DNA of 64,000 nucleotides, from NCBI GenBank assembly GCA_020629415.1, contig JAHDDL010000012.1:1-64000 (forward strand), given 5' to 3'. This DNA comes from Maribacter sp. (GTDB taxonomy: Bacteria > Bacteroidota > Bacteroidia > Flavobacteriales > Flavobacteriaceae). The position numbers and the translations under genes were made by a program. The notes under the pieces are model-generated. The model worked only from the letters and a program-made list of their open reading frames with translations, made no database searches and had not been told where the DNA came from. Below are positions 8,702 to 16,913 of this stretch, one piece after another; the stretch's first letter is position 1, and every line of letters starts with the position of its first letter.

Positions 8702-9940
8702 CTATTTTATTTTAAATAAGTCTCTCGGAGCGGAATCGTTTTCATAAACATGATATTCCAAGATATTTGCATCAAAATCAACAAACATGACCCCAAATTC
8801 TGGCCATATTGCTTGAAAACTTACAGCGAAAACTTCATTTTCAAAATCATAAACTACATCATAAATATCATTTAATACTTTTTGATTGTCAGTTAATTTA
8901 AGAAGTTCTGCCCTTAGCTCCTCTATTGATACTGATTTGTACTTTTGACTTTCAAAATCATACAAAACGACTCCTTTTGAAGATATAAAATTATCATTAA
9001 CTACTCCTTGACTAATAGTAACCATCAAATCATTTTTGAAAATTGCTTCGGTCATATCTGGTAGACCCATTTCAAATGGAAAATCATATCCATTAATTGG
9101 CACCCCATTAATAAAATCAAATACACTGCCATCTGCAAATAGTATAGCATTATTATAAACACTAAAGTTTCCATCATTAATTCTAATTGGTGTTTGAAAA
9201 CTAGAAATGAGTTGATTATTTTTTAAATCTAAAACATTCCACCATTTATAACCATCAACACCTGTAATCTCATTCTTTTCACTTTTAAAAATATAAAAAT
9301 CATCATAAATTTTATTTTGATCTTCAAAACAATCTCGACCCGATTCATCTAAAAGCATAATTTCATGACTACTATTCAATTCTCTATTAAAAAAATTAAT
9401 AAAACTTTGATACTGATTATGACTTGTAATTATGGTATGGTATGAAATAAAGTAATTTAAACTTGGAAAACCACACAGCTGGTGAGCTCCTGTAGTTAAT
9501 TCATCCTCAGTAAGAAAAATATGATTATCTATAATTTCTATTGAGTTATTTTGTAAACTATAGGATAAAAAGTGATTATTTCCCCATATAGATTTCCAAA
9601 AATATATATCATTTTGGACTATCCTATAACGATTGTAGCTTTCAATATCGAAATTAGTTGTCATATTAATTGGTTCAGATTCATTTATTACCTGACTACC
9701 TTGCTTATATTTTTTTAAAAGAAAGTCATTAGCTCCATCGTCGTTTGTATGACCAAATGACACAGCTATAGAATTAGTGAAAACCTTTTCTGCTTGTAAA
9801 GAATCATCTTCCTCATTTGATTCTTGCTCCTCTTCTACTAATTCCTTTTCAACAACAACATCTGGGTTTACCGAATCAGTAATATCATCACTACAAGAAA
9901 TAATCAAAATGGCTAATACTAGTACGGTCAGTTTTTTCAT
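8702..9940 (-). CDS. Unrecognised lipoprotein
   Basis: 412 residues. The signal peptide ends in a lipobox (LAILIISC, Cys at about residue 16) followed by SDD and a long acidic Glu/Asp linker to about residue 50, as often seen in surface-exposed flavobacterial lipoproteins. The body is rich in aromatic and Asn/Asp residues with repeated strand-turn patterns (YNRYRIVQNDIYFWKS, GVVLYDFESQKYKS), suggesting a beta-propeller-like fold, but I recognise no family. It is noticeably more AT-rich than its neighbours recG and leuC, which may mean recent acquisition. It stands alone. Confidence 0.7.
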   Translation of the reverse strand: MKKLTVLVLAILIISCSDDITDSVNPDVVVEKELVEEEQESNEEDDSLQAEKVFTNSIAVSFGHTNDDGANDFLLKKYKQGSQVINESEPINMTTNFDIESYNRYRIVQNDIYFWKSIWGNNHFLSYSLQNNSIEIIDNHIFLTEDELTTGAHQLCGFPSLNYFISYHTIITSHNQYQSFINFFNRELNSSHEIMLLDESGRDCFEDQNKIYDDFYIFKSEKNEITGVDGYKWWNVLDLKNNQLISSFQTPIRINDGNFSVYNNAILFADGSVFDFINGVPINGYDFPFEMGLPDMTEAIFKNDLMVTISQGVVNDNFISSKGVVLYDFESQKYKSVSIEELRAELLKLTDNQKVLNDIYDVVYDFENEVFAVSFQAIWPEFGVMFVDFDANILEYHVYENDSAPRDLFKIK

Positions 9941-10087
9941 GTCTGAAATTTAGCATTAAAAAAACATTTATGAAACATATCAAAAAAAGTTTAAATAAAA
10001 AGATAATTTATCATTCTAAACGGTATTATGAAGCCGTCAAAATATCACAACTTTATCGTTGAACATCGTAATTTTCAAGTGTGTTAA

Positions 10088-10119
10088 TTTCCAAGAAATC
10101 CTTGATTTTAATAGATTTG
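10088..10119 (+). promoter_or_regulatory. Likely promoter of the leu operon
   Basis: TAGATTTG at 10112-10119 matches the Bacteroidota -7 consensus TANNTTTG exactly. TTTC at 10088-10091, 20 bases before it, is a one-mismatch -33 box. The leuC ATG follows 21 bases after the -7 box, giving a short leader with no room for an attenuator. Confidence 0.5.
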
Positions 10120-10140
10120 TGAACTTAGATTATATAGAAT

Positions 10141-11559
10141 ATGAGCGCAACAAAAACATTATTTGACAAAGTGTGGGATTCCCACGTAGTACATAAAATA
10201 CAAGATGGTCCAGATGTACTGTTCATTGACAGACATATGGTACATGAGGTAACCAGTCCTGTTGCTTTCCTAGGCATTAAGAATAGAAATATTCCTGTTA
10301 TGCATCCAGAGAAAACTTTTGCAACGGCCGATCATAATACACCAACAATTAACCAACATTTACCGGTTGCCGATCCGCTTTCTGCAAACCAATTAAAAAT
10401 GCTAGAAGAAAATGCCAATGAGTATGGTATTTCTTACTGGGGATTAGGTCATGCTAAAAACGGTATTGTACACGTTGTAGGCCCTGAATATGGGATTACC
10501 CAACCAGGTGCAACTATTGTTTGTGGAGATTCTCACACCTCTACTCACGGTGCTTTTGGTGCTATTGCCTTTGGTATTGGTACATCTGAAGTTGAAATGG
10601 TATTGGCTACACAATGTATTATGCAGCCTAAGCCAAAGAGAATGCGTATCAATATTAACGGAAAAATGAGTAAAGGGGTTACTCCTAAAGATGTTGCCTT
10701 ATTTATTATCTCTCAATTAACTACTTCAGGGGCTACTGGATACTTTGTAGAATATGCAGGTGAGATTTTTAGGGATATGAGTATGGAAGGTCGTATGACC
10801 GTTTGTAACCTAAGTATAGAAATGGGTGCCCGTGGTGGTATGATCGCTCCAGATGAAAAAACGTTTGAATATATAAAAGGTCGTGAGTTTACACCAAAAG
10901 GTGCAGACTGGGACAAGGCAATGGCTTATTGGGAAACATTGTATACGGATGAAGATGCTATTTTCGATAAAGAATTGACTTTTGACGGTTCGTTAATTGA
11001 ACCTATGATTACCTACGGTACCAACCCAGGTATGGGAATGGGAATATCAAATGATATACCTATGGCAAATGCCGTACAAGGTGGTGCATCAACATATCAA
11101 AAATCATTGAAATATATGGATTTCAACGAAGGTGAAAGTATGATGGGCAAGCCTATTGATTTTGTTTTCCTTGGAAGTTGTACCAATGGTCGTATAGAAG
11201 ATTTCCGTGCTTTTGCATCTATAGTAAAAGGAAAGAAAAAAGCGGATAATGTAACCGCATGGTTGGTTCCTGGATCTCACAAAGTAGAAACTGCCATTAA
11301 AGAAGAAGGCATCTTGGATATTTTGACCGAAGCCGGTTTTGAACTTCGTGAGCCTGGTTGTTCTGCTTGTTTGGCAATGAACGATGATAAGATACCTGCC
11401 GGTAAACTGGCCGTAAGTACATCTAACAGAAACTTTGAAGGAAGACAAGGTCCTGGATCAAGAACTTTGTTGGCCAGTCCTTTAGTTGCTGCTGCGGCTG
11501 CCGTAACCGGTAAAGTAACAGACCCAAGGGAATTAATGGAAGAAATGGTTGCTGGTTAA
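10141..11559 (+). CDS. leuC: 3-isopropylmalate dehydratase large subunit
   Basis: 472 residues, normal for LeuC. Aconitase-family blocks are present: [13 protein letters not shown], the first 4Fe-4S ligand in GSCTNGR near residue 347, and the paired ligands in GCSACLAMN near residue 405. With LeuD it isomerises 2- to 3-isopropylmalate (leucine) and, in organisms with a citramalate route, citramalate to 3-methylmalate. First gene of the leu operon; a 14-base tandem duplication runs across its stop codon. Confidence 0.97.
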   Translation: MSATKTLFDKVWDSHVVHKIQDGPDVLFIDRHMVHEVTSPVAFLGIKNRNIPVMHPEKTFATADHNTPTINQHLPVADPLSANQLKMLEENANEYGISYWGLGHAKNGIVHVVGPEYGITQPGATIVCGDSHTSTHGAFGAIAFGIGTSEVEMVLATQCIMQPKPKRMRININGKMSKGVTPKDVALFIISQLTTSGATGYFVEYAGEIFRDMSMEGRMTVCNLSIEMGARGGMIAPDEKTFEYIKGREFTPKGADWDKAMAYWETLYTDEDAIFDKELTFDGSLIEPMITYGTNPGMGMGISNDIPMANAVQGGASTYQKSLKYMDFNEGESMMGKPIDFVFLGSCTNGRIEDFRAFASIVKGKKKADNVTAWLVPGSHKVETAIKEEGILDILTEAGFELREPGCSACLAMNDDKIPAGKLAVSTSNRNFEGRQGPGSRTLLASPLVAAAAAVTGKVTDPRELMEEMVAG

Positions 11560-11591
11560 TGGTTGTTGGTTAATTGTTGATTTTAACAATT
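11546..11591 (+). repeat. 14-base tandem repeat over the leuC stop, followed by a stem-loop
   Basis: TGGTTGCTGGTTAA (11546-11559, the last codons of leuC) is repeated directly at 11560-11573 with one C-to-T change. Immediately after it AATTGTT (11572-11578) pairs with AACAATT (11585-11591) to form a small hairpin in the leuC-leuD gap. Confidence 0.6.
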
Positions 11592-11642
11592 ATAAACCAA
11601 CTCACCAACAACGAACAATTATCAACAAAAAAGTAAATAAAA

Positions 11643-12239
11643 ATGGCATACGATAAATTCAATATATTAACATCAACGGCAGTACCGTTACCAATTGAAA
11701 ATGTAGATACAGATCAAATTATACCGGCAAGATTCTTAAAAGCTACAGAACGTGTAGGTTTCGGTGATAATCTTTTTAGGGACTGGAGATACAATCAAGA
11801 CAATACCCTGAAAGAAGATTTTGTTCTTAACCAGGACAAATTCAGTGGAAAAATTTTAGTAGGTGGAAAAAACTTTGGTTCAGGATCCTCTCGTGAGCAC
11901 GCTGCATGGGCAGTTTATGATTATGGGTTTAGATGTGTAGTCTCTAGCTTCTTTGCAGATATTTTTAGAGGTAACTGTCTAAATATAGGGGTGTTACCGG
12001 TTCAAGTAAGTGCTGCTTTTTTACAAAAGATATTTGATGCTATAGAAAATGACCCTTCTACCCAATTGGAAATTAACCTTCCTGAGCAAAAAATTACATT
12101 ATTGCCAACGGGTGAAAGTGAGTCTTTTGACATTAACGATTACAAGAAAAACAACATGTTGAACGGTTTTGATGATATTGATTACTTATTGAACATCAAA
12201 AAGGATATTGAGACATTTGCGGAAAATACTCCGTTATAA
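11643..12239 (+). CDS. leuD: 3-isopropylmalate dehydratase small subunit
   Basis: 198 residues. It has the LeuD signature NVDTDQIIPARFLK near the N terminus and NFGSGSSREHAAWA at about residues 78-91, which bind the substrate carboxylates. It completes the LeuCD heterodimer encoded directly upstream, 83 bases away. Length and motifs are typical of the bacterial small subunit. Confidence 0.97.
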   Translation: MAYDKFNILTSTAVPLPIENVDTDQIIPARFLKATERVGFGDNLFRDWRYNQDNTLKEDFVLNQDKFSGKILVGGKNFGSGSSREHAAWAVYDYGFRCVVSSFFADIFRGNCLNIGVLPVQVSAAFLQKIFDAIENDPSTQLEINLPEQKITLLPTGESESFDINDYKKNNMLNGFDDIDYLLNIKKDIETFAENTPL

Positions 12240-12283
12240 CCTCAATAATCAAAGTACCAACATCATTTACGTTAACTAACCAT

Positions 12284-12315
12284 TTGCCGTTTCCTGATAT
12301 AAGATGAAACGGCAA
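12284..12315 (+). promoter_or_regulatory. Stem-loop over the upstream candidate start of the synthase gene
   Basis: TTGCCGTTTC (12284-12293) pairs perfectly with GAAACGGCAA (12306-12315) around a 12-base loop. The upstream candidate ATG (12304-12306) sits at the loop-stem edge; the second candidate ATG (12325) lies just after the structure. It may control translation or simply mark 12325 as the true start. Confidence 0.5.
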
Positions 12316-12324
12316 TTAGATCAC

Positions 12325-13842
12325 ATGAAAAAAAGAAAGTTAGAAATAATGGATACCACCCTTAGGGATGGTGAACAAACCTCTGGAGTATCCTTTTCTG
12401 CATCGGAAAAACTGACCTTGGCAAAATTGCTTTTAGAAGAACTAAAAGTAGATCGAATAGAAATTGCATCTGCTCGTGTATCTGATGGAGAGCTAGATGC
12501 TGTTCAAAAGATTACTACATGGGCTGCGGAAAAAGGTTTTCTTGAACGTGTAGAAGTTTTAACTTTCGTAGATGGCGGTATTTCTTTGGATTGGATGCAA
12601 AAATCTGGAGCAATATCCCAGAACTTGTTGACCAAAGGTTCCATGAACCATCTAAAGTATCAATTAAAAAAAACACCCGAACAACACTTTTCTGAAATAG
12701 CGGAAATATTTAAACAGGCCACTGAAAAAGGTATCATCAATAACATCTATTTGGAGGATTGGAGCAATGGAATGCGAAATTCAAAAGAATATGTTTTTGA
12801 GTTTTTAGAATTTCTTTCTACCCAGAACGTAAAAAGGATTCTATTACCGGACACTTTAGGTATTTTAACACATACAGAAACCTACTCGTATTTATCCGAA
12901 ATCATACAAAAATTTCCAAAGCTTCATTTCGATTTTCATGGACATAATGATTATGACTTAGGCGTAGCCAATATCATGGAAGCTGTAAAAGCAGGTTGTC
13001 ATGGACTACATTTAACCGTAAACGGCATGGGAGAACGTGCCGGTAATGCACCTATGGCAAGCGCCGTAGCCGTTATCAACGATTTTCTACCAGAAGTTGA
13101 AATCAATGTTAACGAGACATCGCTTTACAAGGTAAGTAAATTGGTTTCAGCATTTACAGGGTTTACCATACCGGCGAACAAGCCTATTGTAGGAGATAAT
13201 GTATTTACCCAAACTGCCGGTATTCATGCCGATGGTGATAGTAAAAACAATTTGTACTTTAGCGAACTTATGCCAGAACGTTTTGGCAGAAAACGCAAAT
13301 ATGCCCTAGGCAAAATGTCCGGTAAGGCCAACATACAGAAAAACCTACAAGAACTTGGCCTAACTTTGAACAATGATGAGTTAAAAAAAGTAACTACCAG
13401 AATTATAGAGCTAGGCGATAAAAAGGAACGTGTTACCAAAGATGATCTTCCTTTCATAATTTCCGATGTTTTGGACACTGCGGATTATAAACAGAAAGTT
13501 TTTATAAAGTCATATGTATTAACACATGCCATGGGATTAATGCCTTCTACTACGCTATCAGTCGAAATAGATGGTAAAGTTATTGAAGCCCATGCACAAG
13601 GTGACGGACAGTACGATGCTTTCATGAACGCCCTGAAAAAAGTATACCTAGCAAAGAAGATAGCATTACCTAAATTAACGGATTACGCAGTTAGAATTCC
13701 CCCTGGCAGTACTTCTGATGCCTTGTGCGAAACAGTGATCACTTGGGAATTGAACGGAAAAGAATTCACCTCAAGAGGATTGGATTCTGACCAAACGGTA
13801 AGTGCTATAAAAGCTACCGAGAAAATGTTGAATATAATATAG
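12325..13842 (+). CDS. cimA: LeuA/CimA-family synthase, most like Leptospira-type (R)-citramalate synthase
   Basis: About 505 residues: HMGL-like TIM barrel with DTTLRDGEQ and the metal-binding FHGHNDYD, a linker with NGMGERAGN, and a C-terminal regulatory domain of the LeuA dimer type (DGQYDAFMNALKKVY, IPPGSTSDA, TEKML). Compared from memory with Leptospira interrogans CimA, the N-terminal half aligns without gaps over long stretches (GVSFSASEKL, DRIEIASARVS, YLEDWSNG). The three residues linked there to pyruvate choice (Leu81, Leu104, Tyr144) appear as Leu79, Leu102 and Tyr142 (numbered from 12325). That favours acetyl-CoA plus pyruvate to citramalate over isopropylmalate synthesis. A start at 12304 would add seven residues and lies in a hairpin. 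Many pipelines would call it 2-isopropylmalate synthase; biochemistry is needed to decide. Confidence 0.8.
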   Translation: MKKRKLEIMDTTLRDGEQTSGVSFSASEKLTLAKLLLEELKVDRIEIASARVSDGELDAVQKITTWAAEKGFLERVEVLTFVDGGISLDWMQKSGAISQNLLTKGSMNHLKYQLKKTPEQHFSEIAEIFKQATEKGIINNIYLEDWSNGMRNSKEYVFEFLEFLSTQNVKRILLPDTLGILTHTETYSYLSEIIQKFPKLHFDFHGHNDYDLGVANIMEAVKAGCHGLHLTVNGMGERAGNAPMASAVAVINDFLPEVEINVNETSLYKVSKLVSAFTGFTIPANKPIVGDNVFTQTAGIHADGDSKNNLYFSELMPERFGRKRKYALGKMSGKANIQKNLQELGLTLNNDELKKVTTRIIELGDKKERVTKDDLPFIISDVLDTADYKQKVFIKSYVLTHAMGLMPSTTLSVEIDGKVIEAHAQGDGQYDAFMNALKKVYLAKKIALPKLTDYAVRIPPGSTSDALCETVITWELNGKEFTSRGLDSDQTVSAIKATEKMLNII

Positions 13843-13849
13843 CGCAAAG

Positions 13850-13872
13850 CGCTTGACGCTGTTCGTTAAGCG
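13850..13872 (+). repeat. Left arm of imperfect 23-base inverted repeat around the S23 ORF
   Basis: This arm starts 8 bases after the synthase stop codon and matches the reverse complement of 14270-14292 at 18 of 23 positions. Within it and just beyond, AAGCGCTT and AAGCGCT can also form a local hairpin (13848-13854 with 13868-13874). Confidence 0.6.
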
Positions 13873-13875
13873 CTA

Positions 13876-14232
13876 ATGCCAAAAATGAGAGATTATAAAA
13901 AATATACAGTTTGGGAATTAGGTCATGAAATTACTTTAGAAACGTATAAATTGACCAAGAACTTCCCAAACGATGAAAATTTTGGATTAACAAGTCAAAT
14001 GAGAAGAGCTTCTTCATCCATACCAGCAAATATAGCTGAAGGATGCGGAAGAGAATCTGATGCTGAATTCAAAAGATTTTTAATTATAGCTCAAGGCTCG
14101 GCAAGTGAATTAGAGTATTTTACAATATTAGCAAAAGACCTTGACTATATTATGAATCAAGAATTTTTAAGCATTCATGATAAAGTAAATAAAGTAAGAA
14201 GAAGTTTAAATAGTTTAATAAATAAGATATAA
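13876..14232 (+). CDS. Four-helix-bundle protein of the S23 / 23S rRNA intervening-sequence family
   Basis: 118 residues. Family signature positions are clear: an aromatic start region (DYKKYTVWELGHEITLETYKLTKNFP), the QMRRASSSIPANIAEG block at about residues 50-65, a GRESDAEFKRFL turn and the helix GSASELEYF. The family was first seen in insertions within 23S rRNA genes, but many members are chromosomal and their function is not established; a structural, possibly RNA- or protein-binding role is usual speculation. Here it interrupts the leu operon between the synthase and leuB, and is bracketed by imperfect inverted repeats, as if inserted as a unit. Confidence 0.9.
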   Translation: MPKMRDYKKYTVWELGHEITLETYKLTKNFPNDENFGLTSQMRRASSSIPANIAEGCGRESDAEFKRFLIIAQGSASELEYFTILAKDLDYIMNQEFLSIHDKVNKVRRSLNSLINKI

Positions 14233-14269
14233 TTATAAATAGCCTAAACTATATACGATTAAAGTATAA

Positions 14270-14292
14270 CGTTTAGCGTACAGCGAAAAGCG
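14270..14292 (+). repeat. Right arm of imperfect 23-base inverted repeat around the S23 ORF
   Basis: Pairs with 13850-13872 (18 of 23 positions). It lies 16 bases before the leuB start. In the mRNA the two arms could form a long stem that loops out the whole S23 reading frame. Confidence 0.6.
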
Positions 14293-14307
14293 AAAAAGCG
14301 ATTAACC

Positions 14308-15363
14308 ATGAAATTAAATATTGCCTTATTGGCCGGTGATGGTATCGGTCCTGAAGTTATTGATCAAGCAGTAAAGGTATGTGATGCCATTGCTAAAAAA
14401 TATGAGCACCATATCACTTGGCAGCCAGCGCTTACCGGTGCGGCAGCTATTGATGCCGTTGGAGAGCCTTACCCAGATGAAACCCACGAAATTTGTGCAA
14501 ATGCAGATGCTGTTTTATTCGGTGCTATAGGTCATCCCCGTTTTGACAATGACACAACTGCAAAAGTGCGTCCAGAACAGGGATTGTTGAAAATGAGACA
14601 AAAATTAGGCTTATTTGCTAACGTTAGACCAACATTTACATTTCCTTCATTGATAGACAAATCTCCTTTAAAGAGAGATCGTATAGAAGGAACGGATTTA
14701 ATTATTCTAAGAGAATTGACCGGAGGAGTTTATTTTGGGGAACGTGGTAGAAAAGATGATGGCAATACTGCATTTGACACCATGACCTACCAACGTTTTG
14801 AAATAGAAAGATTAGCTAAAAAGGGCTTTAAATTTGCTATGAAGCGTTCTAAAAAATTATGCTGTGTAGATAAGGCAAATGTATTGGAATCATCTAGACT
14901 TTGGAGAGAGACCGTACAAGCCATGGAAAAAGACTATCCGGAAGTAGAGGTTACTTATGAATTTATTGATGCAGTAGCAATGCGTTTAATTCAATGGCCA
15001 AAAGGATACGATGTAATCATTACGGCAAACTTATTTGGAGATATTCTTACGGACGAAGCTTCTGTAATTGCAGGATCTATGGGGTTAATGCCATCTTCAT
15101 CGGTTGGTAGTAAAGTTTCATTATATGAGCCTATACACGGATCATATCCCCAAGCGGCAGGTAAGGATATTGCCAACCCATTGGCAACGGTACTTTCTGC
15201 AGCCATGCTTTTTGAAGATATGAATATGACAGAAGAAGCCGAAGAAATTAGACGCGTAGTGAACAAATCTTTGGCAGAAGGTTATGTCACCGAAGATTTA
15301 GCTGAAGGTGGAAAAAGTTATAAAACAAGTGAAGTTGGCGATTGGTTGGCCAGCAACATTTAA
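14308..15363 (+). CDS. leuB: 3-isopropylmalate dehydrogenase
   Basis: 351 residues. It carries the beta-decarboxylating dehydrogenase features LLAGDGIGPEV at the N terminus, RELTGGVYFG near residue 135, and the metal/NAD block NLFGDILTDEASVIAGSMG near residue 245. It oxidises and decarboxylates 3-isopropylmalate to 2-oxoisocaproate; the same enzyme can act on 3-methylmalate if citramalate is made by the upstream gene. Last gene of the leu operon, followed by a strong terminator. Confidence 0.97.
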   Translation: MKLNIALLAGDGIGPEVIDQAVKVCDAIAKKYEHHITWQPALTGAAAIDAVGEPYPDETHEICANADAVLFGAIGHPRFDNDTTAKVRPEQGLLKMRQKLGLFANVRPTFTFPSLIDKSPLKRDRIEGTDLIILRELTGGVYFGERGRKDDGNTAFDTMTYQRFEIERLAKKGFKFAMKRSKKLCCVDKANVLESSRLWRETVQAMEKDYPEVEVTYEFIDAVAMRLIQWPKGYDVIITANLFGDILTDEASVIAGSMGLMPSSSVGSKVSLYEPIHGSYPQAAGKDIANPLATVLSAAMLFEDMNMTEEAEEIRRVVNKSLAEGYVTEDLAEGGKSYKTSEVGDWLASNI

Positions 15364-15380
15364 GAAATGTACTTAAAATG

Positions 15381-15417
15381 AAAATCCCTTTAATCATTGA
15401 TTAAAGGGATTTTTTTT
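15381..15417 (+). terminator. Intrinsic terminator of the leu operon
   Basis: AAAATCCCTTTAAT pairs with ATTAAAGGGATTTT around a short loop, followed by a run of T. It begins 18 bases after the leuB stop and may also serve the converging serine hydrolase gene. Confidence 0.88.
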
Positions 15418-15439
15418 ATATCACATTATTATAGTTCAC

Positions 15440-16708
15440 CTATATACTTGTTGCCATTGTAATTTCTTGTTCGTAAATACTTTTTACGATAGCCCTTAAA
15501 TCCGGTATAACGGTCTTCACCAATTTTGAAGGTCCGTTGATCAACACACAAATACCTAAATCAGATTCAGGAAAGAGAGCAATTTCATTTCTATAGTTGT
15601 TTACACTACCTCCATGGTGCCAAATAATTTCCTCTGGTGCGTTATCATTTTCTTTAACAGTATGTATTCTCCATCCCAATCCGTAACCAGAACTCACATG
15701 TCCCGGCCATCTTTGATAATACTTGTGATGTCCTTTTAATTCAACAAAAGGTTTAAATACTTGTGCCATAGCATCTTTGGACATTACATCAGGATTGTGA
15801 CCTAATAGAAATCGCATCCATTTTGCCATATCCTCTGAGTTTGCATTGATTCCGCCAGCAGCAATTGCGTTATAATAATTATCCCTTGGTAAAACCGTTC
15901 TCCACCTATGCTCTCGTCTTACGTGCGGCAAAGCAATATTTTCTGTATTGATTAATGTTTTATGATCCATAGAAACAGAATTCATTCCTAATGGTTCAAA
16001 GAACTTATCCGTCAACAAGGTCTTAATATCTTTCCCTGTTGCTTTTAGCATTACTTCTTGTGATACGGAAAACATTGCATTTTGGTAACTATACTGTGCC
16101 CCAGGTGCAGCTATTGGTTTTATTTTATCGAATTTCTCACTGATAGATGACATCGTATAACCTGCCTCTACCAAATCCGTATAACTATGATACGGCGTTC
16201 CTGTGGTATGGGAAAGTAAATGAGCCACTTCAATTTTCTCTGTATTCCGTTGATCTCCAAAATGAAAATTCGGCAAAAAATCGGCAACTTTATCATCTAA
16301 ATGTAATTTACCTTCACTTGCCAAGTTAGCTGCCAAAACACCTGTAAATCCTTTTGAAATTGATCCTAACCTAAATAAGGTTTCTCCATCAACAGGTTCA
16401 CTACCATTATATTTTCTTTTTCCAAATCCATCAGAAAGAATAACGGAATCTCCATTAACAATACTGACACCGGCACCAACAATATCGCCAGAGTTGATAG
16501 CTTCATTAAAGTAATCTGATAACGCATCTTTAAGCGCTTTTTGCCGTATGTTATATATTTTGATTTCCCTTTTCTCTGCCAGTGCCTTAATGGCATTGGC
16601 ATCAGTAATAATAGCTTTGGAATGTTCTGGCCTGAAAGAAGAAGCCGTAAGAACAAAGAGTAAAAGAACCATCATAACGGCTCCAAGAAATAGTTTGGTA
16701 CGTGACAC
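15440..16708 (-). CDS. Serine hydrolase, class C beta-lactamase-like
   Basis: About 422 residues from a GTG at 16708, chosen because it yields a signal peptide with a basic n-region (SRTK) and a hydrophobic core (MMVLLLFVLTASSF). The frame stays open to a TTG at 16795, and the first ATG is at 16675. The beta-lactamase/DD-peptidase motifs are present: SISK (Ser-x-x-Lys), YSYQN (Tyr-x-Asn) and HHGGS in place of KTG. Such proteins are esterases, D-aminopeptidases or penicillin-binding-like hydrolases rather than true resistance enzymes. Periplasmic or membrane-anchored. No operon partner. Confidence 0.85.
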   Translation of the reverse strand: MSRTKLFLGAVMMVLLLFVLTASSFRPEHSKAIITDANAIKALAEKREIKIYNIRQKALKDALSDYFNEAINSGDIVGAGVSIVNGDSVILSDGFGKRKYNGSEPVDGETLFRLGSISKGFTGVLAANLASEGKLHLDDKVADFLPNFHFGDQRNTEKIEVAHLLSHTTGTPYHSYTDLVEAGYTMSSISEKFDKIKPIAAPGAQYSYQNAMFSVSQEVMLKATGKDIKTLLTDKFFEPLGMNSVSMDHKTLINTENIALPHVRREHRWRTVLPRDNYYNAIAAGGINANSEDMAKWMRFLLGHNPDVMSKDAMAQVFKPFVELKGHHKYYQRWPGHVSSGYGLGWRIHTVKENDNAPEEIIWHHGGSVNNYRNEIALFPESDLGICVLINGPSKLVKTVIPDLRAIVKSIYEQEITMATSI

Positions 16709-16852
16709 AGCATTGTAAGTTTTGGTTCTTTTACAACGTGCTAAAATCAAGAAAATTACCGATGAACTGCAGAAATTAAAAATTTTAACATCCAAACGGA
16801 CTGTCTATAAGGTAAAAAGAAAAACACATTTTAGCTCCGCTTAAATATTCCA

Positions 16853-16888
16853 ACAAAAAAAAGAGGAACTTGTTTCTTAAGTTCCTCT
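16853..16888 (-). terminator. Intrinsic terminator of the MFS transporter gene
   Basis: On the minus strand AGAGGAACTT and its complement (16862-16871 with 16879-16888) form a 10-base stem, then a run of U (the A-run at 16854-16862 of the plus strand). It lies 26 bases beyond the transporter stop. Confidence 0.8.
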
Positions 16889-16913
16889 ATTAAATTATAT
16901 TGAAAATAAACCA

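Noticed and set aside
13876..14232. Part of a 23S rRNA gene with an intervening sequence
   Set aside because: The S23-family protein suggested it, but the flanks are leu genes and no rRNA sequence is present.
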